Positions 1 through 6,080 of a stretch of 23,864 bases of DNA are shown here, one piece after another; the first letter of the stretch is position 1; each line of letters begins with the position of its first letter. A program made the translations under genes and the position numbers. Origin of the DNA: a virus; the IMG/VR virus record IMGVR_UViG_3300022891_000073, positions 1 through 23,864 of that record; one strand, written 5' to 3'. The notes beneath the pieces were generated by a model that did no database searches, had not been told where the DNA came from, and saw only the letters and a program-made list of their open reading frames with translations.

Positions 1-321
1 ATGGGCGACGCCACGGCGGTCGAGATCATCACGGCGGCGGAACTGATCACGCCGGATGACTACACGACCGAACTGGGCAAGCGCTGGGCGGCGCACCGCA
101 ACGAGTGGGTGACCGTGACCGAGATCCGGCTGGCGCACACCGGCGGCCAGCTGGCGGGCTACATCGTGGCCGGTGACGACAACCACGTGTTCGGCATGGC
201 GGAGTGCACCGACGGATCCTCCAAGTCGGTGGCGCACTGCATCCTGGACACGGCGTCGGGCAGGGAGCACATGATCGCCAGTGTGATCGCTGTCTGGGCT
301 GACAGCTGGGGCGGTAACTGA
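1..321 (+). CDS. hypothetical phage protein, 106 aa
   Basis: The frame is open from the first base of the window and begins with ATG, but no ribosome binding site can be seen, so the true start may lie upstream. I do not recognise the protein. It is acidic, with no signal peptide or membrane segment. The middle (about residues 50-70, GGQLAGYIVAGDDNHVFG) reads like a beta-hairpin followed by a short acidic stretch. The stop TGA is the first three bases of hairpin A1, so gene end and hairpin form one unit. Coding is supported by strong G/C at third positions and placement in the cistron-hairpin-cistron pattern. Confidence 0.8.
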   Translation: MGDATAVEIITAAELITPDDYTTELGKRWAAHRNEWVTVTEIRLAHTGGQLAGYIVAGDDNHVFGMAECTDGSSKSVAHCILDTASGREHMIASVIAVWADSWGGN

Positions 322-381
322 TCCTGCGGGTGAGGTCGAGGCGCGGCGTAGGCCGTGCCTGGACTCCGGCGCAGGGCCGGA
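319..381 (+). repeat. intergenic hairpin A1
   Basis: Outer stem CCTGCG (323-328) pairs with CGCAGG (370-375), followed by GGCCGGA. The apical part is AGGCGCGGC with GCCGTGCCT, a long variant shared only with A2 and A4. All 63 bp are identical to A2 at 642-704, stop codon included. Confidence 0.85.
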
Positions 382-398
382 TTGAGCAAGGGGGCGTC

Positions 399-644
399 AT
401 GCCGAAGTTCGAGATCCACGCCAACGGGGACCGTCAGGAAACCATCGAGCTGGAGATGCCCAAGATCGGGCTGCTGATCGAGGTGGTCAGCGCGTTCTGG
501 ACGCACGATGTGTTCCGCAACGAGGGTGGCTGCCCGTTCACGGTTGCGGTGGTCAAGCACGACGGCCGAACCGTGGCGTATGGGTGGCTGGAGCCTGCGG
601 GTTGGATGTGGGACGACATCGACGAGGCTTACGACGAGAGCTGA
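399..644 (+). CDS. hypothetical phage protein, 81 aa
   Basis: ATG at 399 is chosen because AAGGGGG (389-395) sits just upstream; an in-frame ATG at 330 would place the start inside hairpin A1. The product is acidic and of unknown function. Its second half (VAVVKHDGRTVAYGWLEP, then WMWDD) has the layout beta strand, turn, beta strand with YG, then a Trp-rich strand. The next two genes share this layout loosely. It ends DES with the TGA entering hairpin A2. Confidence 0.85.
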   Translation: MPKFEIHANGDRQETIELEMPKIGLLIEVVSAFWTHDVFRNEGGCPFTVAVVKHDGRTVAYGWLEPAGWMWDDIDEAYDES

Positions 645-704
645 TCCTGCGGGTGAGGTCGAGGCGCGGCGTAGGCCGTGCCTGGACTCCGGCGCAGGGC
701 CGGA
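642..704 (+). repeat. intergenic hairpin A2
   Basis: Exact 63-bp duplicate of A1. Outer stem CCTGCG (646-651) with CGCAGG (693-698). It begins with the stop codon of the upstream gene and ends 18 bp before the next ATG. Confidence 0.85.
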
Positions 705-722
705 CGTACGGAAGGTGTGAGC

Positions 723-980
723 ATGAGCTACCGCGTCGAGGTGCTGGAGCCCCTCACGGAGGAGCCGCTGGGCTTCCTGATGGCCGAGGACGACGAGAAT
801 CCGAACAACGTCGAGCGGGTCGCCAGCTTCGACACCCTGGAGGATGTCCGGCAGGCAATCGGCGAGTCGATCGCCGCTGGCCGCCCGATGGACTACCTGG
901 TCGAGGACGAGAGCGGCGAGCACATCGGCGTGGCCTACGCCGATGGGGAGGTGTGGCACTACGAACTGCCCGAGGACTGA
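723..980 (+). CDS. very acidic small phage protein, 85 aa
   Basis: Start ATG 723 follows GGAAGGTG (710-717). The 85-residue product has about 23 Asp/Glu against 4 Arg and no Lys, a net charge near -19. No domain is recognised. The C-terminal half (MDYLVEDESGEHIGVAYADGE then VWHYELPED) resembles the beta-turn-beta-Trp layout of its neighbours. Such charge density is seen in some phage DNA-mimic inhibitors, but nothing here proves that role. TGA at 978 opens hairpin A3. Confidence 0.85.
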   Translation: MSYRVEVLEPLTEEPLGFLMAEDDENPNNVERVASFDTLEDVRQAIGESIAAGRPMDYLVEDESGEHIGVAYADGEVWHYELPED

Positions 981-1039
981 TCCTGTGGTTGAGGGTGCGG
1001 GCCGCTACGGCGGCTCGTCGCCTCCGGCACAGGGCCGGA
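978..1039 (+). repeat. intergenic hairpin A3
   Basis: Outer stem CCTGTG (982-987) with CACAGG (1028-1033): one C-to-T change in the left arm matched by G-to-A in the right, relative to A1. Internal loop GTT opposite CGG, GAGG/CCTC stem, apical GCCGC/GCGGC. Confidence 0.85.
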
Positions 1040-1055
1040 TGAGAGCGAGGGCACG

Positions 1056-1310
1056 ATGACCTTCCGAATGATGATCCGTGAGGCTGTCAAGGGTGGCGGC
1101 ATCGAGGAATATCACCCCGAGGTCAGCGCCAAAGAGATCGACTACTTCGTCACGGTGACGGAGAAGTTCTACGGGGCCTGCCCGCAGTTCTTCGCGGTGA
1201 CGATCATCGACGAGGACACCGACGAGCCGGTGCTGTACGGGGCTCGCCAGCAGGGTGACGTGTGGCGCTGGAGCGGGGCGTACTACGCACCACGGCCGAA
1301 AGGCTACTGA
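1056..1310 (+). CDS. hypothetical phage protein, 84 aa
   Basis: ATG 1056 follows CGAGGG (1046-1051). The N-terminus (MTFRMMIREAVKGGG) is basic and probably helical. The C-terminal half reads FFAVTIIDEDTDEPVLYG, a turn, then VWRWSGAYY, the same strand-turn-YG-Trp layout as the genes at 399 and 723. Those three genes may be distant paralogs, though identity is too low to say by eye. No function is assigned. TGA is the start of hairpin A4. Confidence 0.85.
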   Translation: MTFRMMIREAVKGGGIEEYHPEVSAKEIDYFVTVTEKFYGACPQFFAVTIIDEDTDEPVLYGARQQGDVWRWSGAYYAPRPKGY

Positions 1311-1369
1311 TCCTGCGGTTGAGGTCGAGGCGCGGCGATGCCGTGCCTGGACTCCGGCGCAGGGCCGGA
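1308..1369 (+). repeat. intergenic hairpin A4
   Basis: Long-apex variant like A1 and A2, differing by GGTT for GGGT and a small deletion at the apex (GCGATGCC). Outer stem CCTGCG (1312-1317) with CGCAGG (1358-1363). Confidence 0.8.
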
Positions 1370-1385
1370 CGGAAGTGAGGGCATC

Positions 1386-1877
1386 ATGACCAGGATCATC
1401 GACCAGCGGGTCCGGGAGTTCGTCGCCGAGACCGGGCTGGATCTCGTGACGGTCAGCGAGTACGTCGAGGACGTCGTGACCGGCTACATCGGCACGCTGT
1501 TGTGGAGCGAGTCGTGCAACGGCACGGCGCCGTTGCACGTCTGCGACCACCTCAGCAGGCAGGGTGACGAGGCTGCCGACTGCGACACGAGCCTGGATTC
1601 GCTGGGCTACGCCGAGAACGATCTCGCCGGGGAGGCTTACGACTCGATCCGGGAGGACGTCGCGGACTTCGTCTGCGCCAACTGGGCGGACCTGTACGGC
1701 TCCGACATGGACGCCGGGCAGGCCGGTCACGACTTCCTGCTCACCCGCAACCACCACGGTGCGGGTTTCTGGGACCGGGGGCTCGGCGAGCGTGGCGACA
1801 GGCTCACGGCCAACGCTCACCCGTACGGCACAACCGACGCCTACGTGGGAGACGACGAGCTGGTCTACGTGAGCTGA
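1386..1877 (+). CDS. conserved phage protein with GHDF...GAGFWDRG motif, 163 aa
   Basis: ATG 1386 is preceded by GGAAGTGAGGG; an upstream in-frame ATG at 1338 lies within hairpin A4. The C-terminal block GHDFLLTRNHHGAGFWDRG (residues about 114-132) followed by LGERGDRL, AHPYG and YVGDDELVY is the signature of a family I know from many unrelated phages as a protein of unknown function. The N-terminal GYIGTLLWS (33-41) also fits that family, in which an aLWs motif precedes a variable helical middle. No catalytic role is established. It is one of the few genes here recognisable across phage groups. TGA opens hairpin A5. Confidence 0.9.
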   Translation: MTRIIDQRVREFVAETGLDLVTVSEYVEDVVTGYIGTLLWSESCNGTAPLHVCDHLSRQGDEAADCDTSLDSLGYAENDLAGEAYDSIREDVADFVCANWADLYGSDMDAGQAGHDFLLTRNHHGAGFWDRGLGERGDRLTANAHPYGTTDAYVGDDELVYVS

Positions 1878-1937
1878 TCGTCCAGATGAGGGTGAGCGCC
1901 GGTTACGCCCGGCGCTTCGCCTCCGGTGGATGGCCGG
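1875..1937 (+). repeat. intergenic hairpin A5
   Basis: Outer stem CGTCCA (1879-1884) with TGGATG (1927-1932), a sequence unlike other A copies but still complementary (one G-T pair). GAT opposite CGG, GAGG (1888-1891) with CCTC (1920-1923), apical AGCGCCGG/CCGGCGCT. The most divergent A copy, and the most informative for covariation. Confidence 0.85.
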
Positions 1938-1958
1938 CCGATTTCCAGGAGGAATCTC

Positions 1959-2228
1959 ATGATCGCCAACCTGATCGACAAGACTCACGCCATCGGCGGT
2001 ATCCGGGTGGCCGAGCGTCCCCGCCGCGCTGTGCGGCGCGGTGGCCCCGTGGTCATCGTGCCGCTGGCTGACGGTTCCGAGAAGGTCTACCCGGTCGGCC
2101 GTGATGTCGAGGTTACAGGCTGGACGGAGCCGTTCCAAGCGGGTCCGGTCAAGGCGCTTGTCGGTGGTCAGCGCATCGACTACGCCGAGCGTACGGCCAA
2201 CTTCACCGTGAGCCGTAATCCTCGCTGA
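1959..2228 (+). CDS. hypothetical phage protein, 89 aa
   Basis: Start ATG 1959 is fixed by a near-perfect AGGAGGAA (1947-1954). The product is basic in its first third (IRVAERPRRAVRRGG) and then beta-rich (PVVIVPLADGSEKVYPVG). No domain is recognised; a small beta-barrel or nucleic-acid-binding fold is possible but unproven. It is the last gene before promoter P1 and, unlike its neighbours, is not followed by a hairpin. Confidence 0.85.
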   Translation: MIANLIDKTHAIGGIRVAERPRRAVRRGGPVVIVPLADGSEKVYPVGRDVEVTGWTEPFQAGPVKALVGGQRIDYAERTANFTVSRNPR

Positions 2229-2234
2229 GCTGAG

Positions 2235-2277
2235 TGTCACGGCCAACTTGACAGGGTAGGGTGAGGGCCGCTACTGT
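2235..2277 (+). promoter_or_regulatory. promoter P1 with TGTCA-N9-TGACA dyad
   Basis: The -35 box TTGACA (2248-2253) and -10 box TACTGT (2272-2277) are separated by 18 bp. TGTCA (2235-2239) and TGACA (2249-2253) form an inverted repeat with 9 bp between, so the right arm is the -35 box itself. Expected transcript start is near 2284, giving a short leader of about 30 nt without a hairpin. Confidence 0.85.
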
Positions 2278-2313
2278 GGTCCTCAGCAAGGCAACGAGCG
2301 AGAGGGACGGGAC

Positions 2314-2511
2314 ATGGCAATCACACAGGACGTACTGGCGGGCAGCGCCGCATACGACGCAGTAGCCCAGACGGAGAGCGTCGAGGAAAAGCGACACCTG
2401 CTCCGGGCGTTCCGGCCGGGCGTGCTGCACTACCTCGCCGATGCGGTCTACGTGGAATGGGAGGGGCTGCGCGAGGAGACCGTGATCAACAACATCCTGA
2501 CCGAACTCTGA
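2314..2511 (+). CDS. hypothetical helical phage protein, 65 aa
   Basis: First gene of the P1 unit; ATG 2314 follows GAGGGA (2302-2307). The sequence is largely helical (SVEEKRHLLRAFRPGVLHYLADAVYVEWEG) and acidic, with no transmembrane segment. It is not recognised. Being promoter-proximal, it should be the most strongly expressed gene of its unit if the hairpins attenuate transcription. TGA enters hairpin A6. Confidence 0.85.
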   Translation: MAITQDVLAGSAAYDAVAQTESVEEKRHLLRAFRPGVLHYLADAVYVEWEGLREETVINNILTEL

Positions 2512-2569
2512 TCCTGTGGTTGAGGGTGGGCGCCAGCGTGCTGGCGCTACGCCTCCGGCACAGGGCCGG
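2509..2569 (+). repeat. intergenic hairpin A6
   Basis: Outer stem CCTGTG (2513-2518) with CACAGG (2559-2564). Apical GCGCCAGC/GCTGGCGC replaces the GCCGC apex of A3, so the tip is free to change as long as it pairs. Confidence 0.85.
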
Positions 2570-2587
2570 TACGAGCAAGGGAGCGAC

Positions 2588-2965
2588 ATGGACCCCAACG
2601 CCGCGTTGGAGCAGATCAGGGCAGCCCGCCGAGAGATCCAGTCGGTGGCCGAGCAGATCGTCTGGCCCTACCAGGGCGACCGTGAGCGGAACCTGGAGCG
2701 GGTCGCCGAGGAGCTGGCCGAACTCTTCCAGGGCTTGGATGAGTTCCTGACACACGGCGGTTTTCTGCCGAGCGACTGGGAGGGCAAGCGCAAGGCGTTC
2801 ACCCCGGAGCAGGGGGACGTCATCGCCGAGGCGCTGGGCGACGCCTACGCCTACCGCAACGACTCCGGCGAGAGGGACGAGGAGGACCTGGAGGAGTACG
2901 AGCGGGAGGCGTGCCGCCGGTACACGCAGCTGGCGACCGAACTGGGCGTGAAGATCGCCAACTGA
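2588..2965 (+). CDS. phage protein with GGFLPSDW motif, 125 aa
   Basis: ATG 2588 is preceded by AAGGGAG (2577-2583). The protein is acidic and mainly alpha-helical. Residues around 45-62 (LFQGLDEFLTHGGFLPSDW) match a sequence type I associate with small actinobacteriophage proteins of unknown function (aLdewL-x-GGfLP-x-W). The C-terminal part (DEEDLEEYEREACRRYTQL) is a charged helix that could form a coiled coil. No enzymatic motif is visible. Confidence 0.88.
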   Translation: MDPNAALEQIRAARREIQSVAEQIVWPYQGDRERNLERVAEELAELFQGLDEFLTHGGFLPSDWEGKRKAFTPEQGDVIAEALGDAYAYRNDSGERDEEDLEEYEREACRRYTQLATELGVKIAN

Positions 2966-3024
2966 TCCTGTGGTTGAGGGTGCGGGCCGCCACGGCGGCC
3001 CGATGCCTCCGGCACAGGGCCGGA
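2963..3024 (+). repeat. intergenic hairpin A7
   Basis: Outer stem CCTGTG (2967-2972) with CACAGG (3013-3018), loop GTT/CGG, apical GGGCCGC-CACG-GCGGCCC. Confidence 0.85.
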
Positions 3025-3044
3025 AGTGAGCACGAGGAGCGACC

Positions 3045-3404
3045 ATGAAGCTGCACACCGACATCCTGACGTCGATGAACATCGACGAGGCGCTGAACCG
3101 AGCCAAGGAGGCGGGCAAGGTCACTCGGGACATCTACTTCGTCCAGAAGAACGGCGCCGGGTCTCGGTCCCGCCGGGCCGGGTACGAGATCCAGCTGGGC
3201 ACCGACGACAAGACGTCGGGACCGACCAACTCCCGGCGCTTCAAGAACAGCGGCTGGACCGGCGCCGACACGGTGTACGCGGCGACCTACGACGAGTGGG
3301 GATGGTTCATCGCCCAGCTCTTCCAGGTCGACCCTGACGCCATCTTCGGCGGCTACAAGGGCGTGGAGGACTTCCACGAGCAGACCAAGAACGCGTATCG
3401 CTGA
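3045..3404 (+). CDS. hypothetical phage protein, 119 aa
   Basis: ATG 3045 follows GAGGAG (3034-3039). The N-terminal helix (MNIDEALNRAKEAGKVTRDIYF) leads into a basic beta segment (GSRSRRAGYEIQLG). The C-terminal half has YDEWGWFIAQLFQVDPDAIFGGYKG followed by DFH, resembling small Streptomyces-phage proteins of unknown role. No transmembrane helix or catalytic motif is seen. Confidence 0.88.
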   Translation: MKLHTDILTSMNIDEALNRAKEAGKVTRDIYFVQKNGAGSRSRRAGYEIQLGTDDKTSGPTNSRRFKNSGWTGADTVYAATYDEWGWFIAQLFQVDPDAIFGGYKGVEDFHEQTKNAYR

Positions 3405-3463
3405 TCCTGCGGGTGAGGGTGGGCGCCGGGTAACCGGCGCCATGCCTCCGGCGCAGGGCCGGA
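3402..3463 (+). repeat. intergenic hairpin A8
   Basis: Outer stem CCTGCG (3406-3411) with CGCAGG (3452-3457), GGT/CGG loop, GAGG/CCTC, apical GGCGCCGG-GTAA-CCGGCGCC, whose tip is a GNRA-type tetraloop. Confidence 0.88.
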
Positions 3464-3481
3464 CAGAATGAGGGAGACATC

Positions 3482-3859
3482 ATGGGCAGCGTCCTGGACT
3501 ACTTCGTCCGTCACATCACGCTGGTGCTCGACAACGACGAGGTGACCTACAACCGAATGACACGGACGGCGATCCGCATCGTCCGCAACAGCGGGGTCAC
3601 GGTCTCCGAGTGGAAGAAGATGAACAGCGAGGACCGCCGCGACGAGTACGCCATGAAGATCGGCGAGCGTCTGGTGGAGATCATCGAGGATGAGTACCTC
3701 GCCGAGGCGGTCAGTGACGGCACGGTCGGCGCGCAGCTGATCAGCGAGGTCATGATCACCGGCGACAGCGCGTTCGTCTACGAGATCGGCAGTCACTACA
3801 TCCCCGAGGACGCCGACGTCGTCGACCTGCTCGACGACGAGGACGAGGACGAGGACTGA
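3482..3859 (+). CDS. acidic-tailed phage protein, 125 aa
   Basis: ATG 3482 follows GAGGGAG (3470-3476). About 31 Asp/Glu against 11 Lys/Arg give a net charge near -20, concentrated in a C-terminal tail ending DLLDDEDEDED. The body is helical (YAMKIGERLVEIIEDEYLAEAV) with VVDLL before the tail. A charged tail like this is found in some single-strand-binding and chaperone-like proteins and in DNA mimics, but no such fold is recognised here. Function unknown. Confidence 0.88.
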   Translation: MGSVLDYFVRHITLVLDNDEVTYNRMTRTAIRIVRNSGVTVSEWKKMNSEDRRDEYAMKIGERLVEIIEDEYLAEAVSDGTVGAQLISEVMITGDSAFVYEIGSHYIPEDADVVDLLDDEDEDED

Positions 3860-3917
3860 TCCTGCGGATGAGGGTGCGGGCCGCTGAAGCGGCCCGATGC
3901 CTCCGGCACAGGGCCGG
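3857..3917 (+). repeat. intergenic hairpin A9
   Basis: Left arm CCTGCG (3861-3866), right arm CACAGG (3907-3912): the one A copy with a C/A mismatch in the outer stem, as if caught between the CCTGCG and CCTGTG types. Apical GGGCCGC-TGAA-GCGGCCC is intact. Confidence 0.8.
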
Positions 3918-3936
3918 TATGTACGAGGGAGTGGCG

Positions 3937-4221
3937 ATGGCAACCCTTTACGGCGTGATCTACACAGCCGACGACGAGAGCACCACCGAGCACTCGGCCC
4001 ACATCACCAAAGATGACGCGGCACGGGCTGGCGCTGAGCTGGTCAAGGCCGAGGTCGAGCGCATCAGGTCGTGGGACCCGTCAGCGCCTGACCTGCCCGA
4101 GGCGTGGGCAGGCGACTGGGACCTGATCGACTGGATGCGCTCGCACTACGAGGTGCGTCTGGAGATCGAGCCCGTCGAGGTCTCCGAGGATGTGATCCGG
4201 GCGCTGATTGCCCGGCGCTGA
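3937..4221 (+). CDS. hypothetical phage protein, 94 aa
   Basis: ATG 3937 follows GAGGGAG (3925-3931); an in-frame ATG at 3916 lies at the hairpin edge and lacks a binding site. Starts MATLYGVIYTADD, then a helix with Lys/Glu (DDAARAGAELVKAEVERIRSW), a Trp/Asp segment (GDWDLIDWMRSHYEVRLEIEPVEV) and a C-terminal helix. The arrangement beta-alpha-(loop)-beta-alpha suggests a small alpha/beta fold. Not recognised. Confidence 0.87.
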   Translation: MATLYGVIYTADDESTTEHSAHITKDDAARAGAELVKAEVERIRSWDPSAPDLPEAWAGDWDLIDWMRSHYEVRLEIEPVEVSEDVIRALIARR

Positions 4222-4280
4222 TCCTGCGGATGAAGGTGCGGGCCGCTACGGCGGCTCGTCGCCTCCGGCGCAGGGCCGGA
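4219..4280 (+). repeat. intergenic hairpin A10
   Basis: Outer stem CCTGCG (4223-4228) with CGCAGG (4269-4274). The GAGG box is GAAGG here, which weakens the middle stem. Apical GCCGC/GCGGC as in A3. Confidence 0.82.
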
Positions 4281-4298
4281 TGGAACGAGGGAGACACC

Positions 4299-4667
4299 AT
4301 GACCATGCCTCACATCAAGGTCTACCGCGAGTGGACCGTCTGGGAGAACGAGGGCGACGACGAGCCCACCGTGGTCAAGCAGGAGGAAGACACCTACCCC
4401 TGCTTCCCCGATGCGATCGACCACCAGGACGGCCTGACGGTCGTCGACCTGGCGGTGGCGGTCCTGGAGGGCAAGCTCTACGTGACCGAGACCAGCAACC
4501 ACCCGTGGTCGCTGGGGAGCTGGTACAGCGCCACTCCTGGCCCCGATCACAGCTGGGGCATGAACGGCGCCGACGAGAGCCTGACGGCGCACCTGGAGGG
4601 CTTCACACCGGAGGAGGAGACGACGATCTTCGAGACGGTGAGCAAGCACGTGCCGTCGATGCGCTGA
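4299..4667 (+). CDS. hypothetical phage protein, 122 aa
   Basis: ATG 4299 is preceded by GAGGGAGA (4287-4294); the next in-frame ATG at 4305 is a possible alternative. The product is acidic. It has a TVVDLAVAVLEG helix near residue 50 followed by WSLGSWYSATPGPDHSWG and a C-terminal helix after LEGFTPEEE. I have seen a similar WYS...HL-GF-PEEE ordering in actinophage proteins of unknown function, but cannot name a family. Confidence 0.88.
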   Translation: MTMPHIKVYREWTVWENEGDDEPTVVKQEEDTYPCFPDAIDHQDGLTVVDLAVAVLEGKLYVTETSNHPWSLGSWYSATPGPDHSWGMNGADESLTAHLEGFTPEEETTIFETVSKHVPSMR

Positions 4668-4727
4668 CCGTACGGATGAGGGTGGCTGCCAGCACGCTGG
4701 CAGCTCGCCTCCGGCGTACGGGCCGGA
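4665..4727 (+). repeat. intergenic hairpin A11
   Basis: Outer stem CCGTACG (4668-4674) with CGTACGG (4715-4721), a 7-bp arm wholly different from CCTGCG/CGCAGG yet perfectly paired. GAT/CGG loop kept, apical GCTGCCAGC/GCTGGCAGC. Confidence 0.9.
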
Positions 4728-4745
4728 CTGACGAAGGGAAACATC

Positions 4746-5081
4746 ATGAGCCTGAACTGGGACACCACCGCGTGCGTCGAGGACGTCACCAGCGAGGAGC
4801 ACTGGAAGATCACCGAGGCCATCATCTGGGGCACCATGGCCGTGGACATGGGCCGGATCACCGAGGCGAACTACAAGAAGTTCGCCAAGCGGATCGACAT
4901 GGTGCAGGGTCTGTACGGCGCGCTCTACCAGGTCTTCGAGGATGGGAAGGTCGTGGACCGCCCGGTCACCGAGGAAGACATCCGCCGGCGCATCGGTCTG
5001 AAGACCAATGTGACCACGACCAGCGACGCCAAGTTCAACAAGCGGATGGCCGATGCGCTTCAGCGCAAGGGCCGGGCCTGA
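4746..5081 (+). CDS. conserved actinophage protein, 111 aa
   Basis: ATG 4746 follows GAAGGGAAA (4733-4741). The pattern MSLNWDTT ... ITEAIIWGTMAVDMGRITEANYKKF ... LYGALYQVFEDG ... ITEEDIRRRIGLKTNV-like ending is one I recognise from many actinobacteriophages: a short protein beginning MSLNWD with a helix of the type TEaLIWlTM-x2-GM-x-x-ITE. Its role is unknown. Mostly helical, soluble, basic at the C-terminus (KFNKRMADALQRKGRA), which could suit nucleic-acid or protein contact. Confidence 0.9.
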   Translation: MSLNWDTTACVEDVTSEEHWKITEAIIWGTMAVDMGRITEANYKKFAKRIDMVQGLYGALYQVFEDGKVVDRPVTEEDIRRRIGLKTNVTTTSDAKFNKRMADALQRKGRA

Positions 5082-5141
5082 CCGTACGGATGAGGGTGGG
5101 CGCCAGCACGCTGGCGTCGCGCCTCCGGCGTACGGGCCGGA
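5079..5141 (+). repeat. intergenic hairpin A12
   Basis: Last A copy. Outer stem CCGTACG (5082-5088) with CGTACGG (5129-5135), apical CGCCAGC/GCTGGCG. It shares its outer stem with A11 but the apex type with A6. Confidence 0.88.
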
Positions 5142-5159
5142 ACGACGAAGGGAAGCAAG

Positions 5160-5447
5160 ATGCAGCGAGACAACCTGGCTATCGCGGTGTCCTACGAGGG
5201 TGAGCGGGAGGTTGACAGCGGCGGTGTGAGCAAGCTGGCCGAGCTGTACCGCCAGATGCAGTACGGCGCGGACATCCGGATCCTGAGCGTGGCCGCGCTG
5301 GACGAGGGCGGGGTGCTGGTGCCGGTGAAGCACGAGATGCTGCCCTACACCTTCGACGACAACTCGATGGCCTACCCGGTCGTCAAGGTGACCATGCCGG
5401 ACGGCCTGGCCGAGTGGGCGACCTTTTCGCTGGACGGCCGCGCCTAA
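5160..5447 (+). CDS. hypothetical phage protein, 95 aa
   Basis: ATG 5160 follows GAAGGGAAG (5147-5155). The predicted layout is beta-rich (LAIAVSYEGEREV, DIRILSVAALDEGGVLVPVKHEML, YPVVKVTMPDG). No conserved motif is recognised. It is the last gene of the P1 unit and the point where the intergenic hairpins change from family A to family B. Confidence 0.87.
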   Translation: MQRDNLAIAVSYEGEREVDSGGVSKLAELYRQMQYGADIRILSVAALDEGGVLVPVKHEMLPYTFDDNSMAYPVVKVTMPDGLAEWATFSLDGRA

Positions 5448-5505
5448 TCGTGCGCTGATGGTGGCGCCCGGCTTCGGCCGGGCGTTGCCACCGTCGCATG
5501 ACGGA
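5448..5505 (+). repeat. intergenic hairpin B1
   Basis: First family-B copy. Outer stem CGTGCG (5449-5454) with CGCATG (5495-5500, one G-T pair), CTGAT internal loop, GGTGGC (5460-5465) with GCCACC (5487-5492), apical GCCCGGC-TTCG-GCCGGGC with a stable UUCG tip. It ends just before the P2 dyad, so it could also stop transcription of the upstream unit. Confidence 0.88.
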
Positions 5506-5507
5506 CA

Positions 5508-5552
5508 CACTGTCACGACCAACTTGACAGTGGGGTTGAGATGCACTACGTT
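5508..5552 (+). promoter_or_regulatory. promoter P2 with 8-bp-arm dyad
   Basis: TTGACA (5524-5529), 17 bp, TACGTT (5547-5552). CACTGTCA (5508-5515) and TGACAGTG (5525-5532) are a perfect 8-bp inverted repeat with 9 bp between, centred upstream of and covering the -35 box. The whole promoter and leader are a near-copy of P3. Confidence 0.9.
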
Positions 5553-5588
5553 GGGTCTCAGCAGGGAAAACGACACACGGAGGTCACC

Positions 5589-6002
5589 ATGGGGAAGCTG
5601 CTCGCATCCAAGTTCCTGGAGCAGGTCATTCACCAGATGCCGGAGGACGTACTGGCCAACTACGGCAACTGCAGCGTGCCGGAGTCACACGAAAGCCCTG
5701 GTGCTCGGTTCCTCAACGGAGCACGTCAAGGCTTCCTGCAGATTCTGGATCAGTACAACGGCGAGAGCCGGCAGGAGACCCAGGACAAGGTCTGGGGCGT
5801 GGCTGCGGAATGCCCGGCTGGAGTCATCAGCCTGCTTTGGGAGCAGTTCGCCGACCTGCACGCCTACCGCGAGGACATCGAAATGGAGATGCGCTCGCTG
5901 AACGACATGGCGCACATCGCGTTGCAGCAGATCGCCGAGCGCGTCATCCAGGACCTGCTCAACGAGTGGTTCGACCAGCTCGAAGCGCCCGAATACTACT
6001 GA
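5589..6002 (+). CDS. helical phage protein, 137 aa
   Basis: First gene of the P2 unit; ATG 5589 follows GGAGGT (5579-5584). It is almost wholly alpha-helical: KLLASKFLEQVIHQM, FLNGARQGFLQILDQY, a central VWGVAAECPAGVISLLWEQFADLH, and a long C-terminal amphipathic helix (MAHIALQQIAERVIQDLLNEWFDQ). Net acidic. No recognised domain. Promoter-proximal position and the strong binding site predict high expression. Confidence 0.88.
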   Translation: MGKLLASKFLEQVIHQMPEDVLANYGNCSVPESHESPGARFLNGARQGFLQILDQYNGESRQETQDKVWGVAAECPAGVISLLWEQFADLHAYREDIEMEMRSLNDMAHIALQQIAERVIQDLLNEWFDQLEAPEYY

Positions 6003-6059
6003 CGTACGGATGATGGTGCGGCCCGGGTGACCGGGCCGATGCCACCGCTGTACGGCGGA
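6000..6059 (+). repeat. intergenic hairpin B2
   Basis: Outer stem CGTAC (6003-6007) with GTACG (6050-6054). Apical CGGCCCGG-GTGA-CCGGGCCG closed by a GNRA-type tetraloop. The GGATGAT in the internal loop resembles family A, so this copy looks transitional. Confidence 0.85.
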
Positions 6060-6080
6060 ACGATCGAGAGTGAGGCAGGC

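Noticed and set aside
319-5141. CRISPR array
   Set aside because: Repeats are separated by coding sequences of 200-500 bp, not by uniform short spacers, and there are no cas genes.
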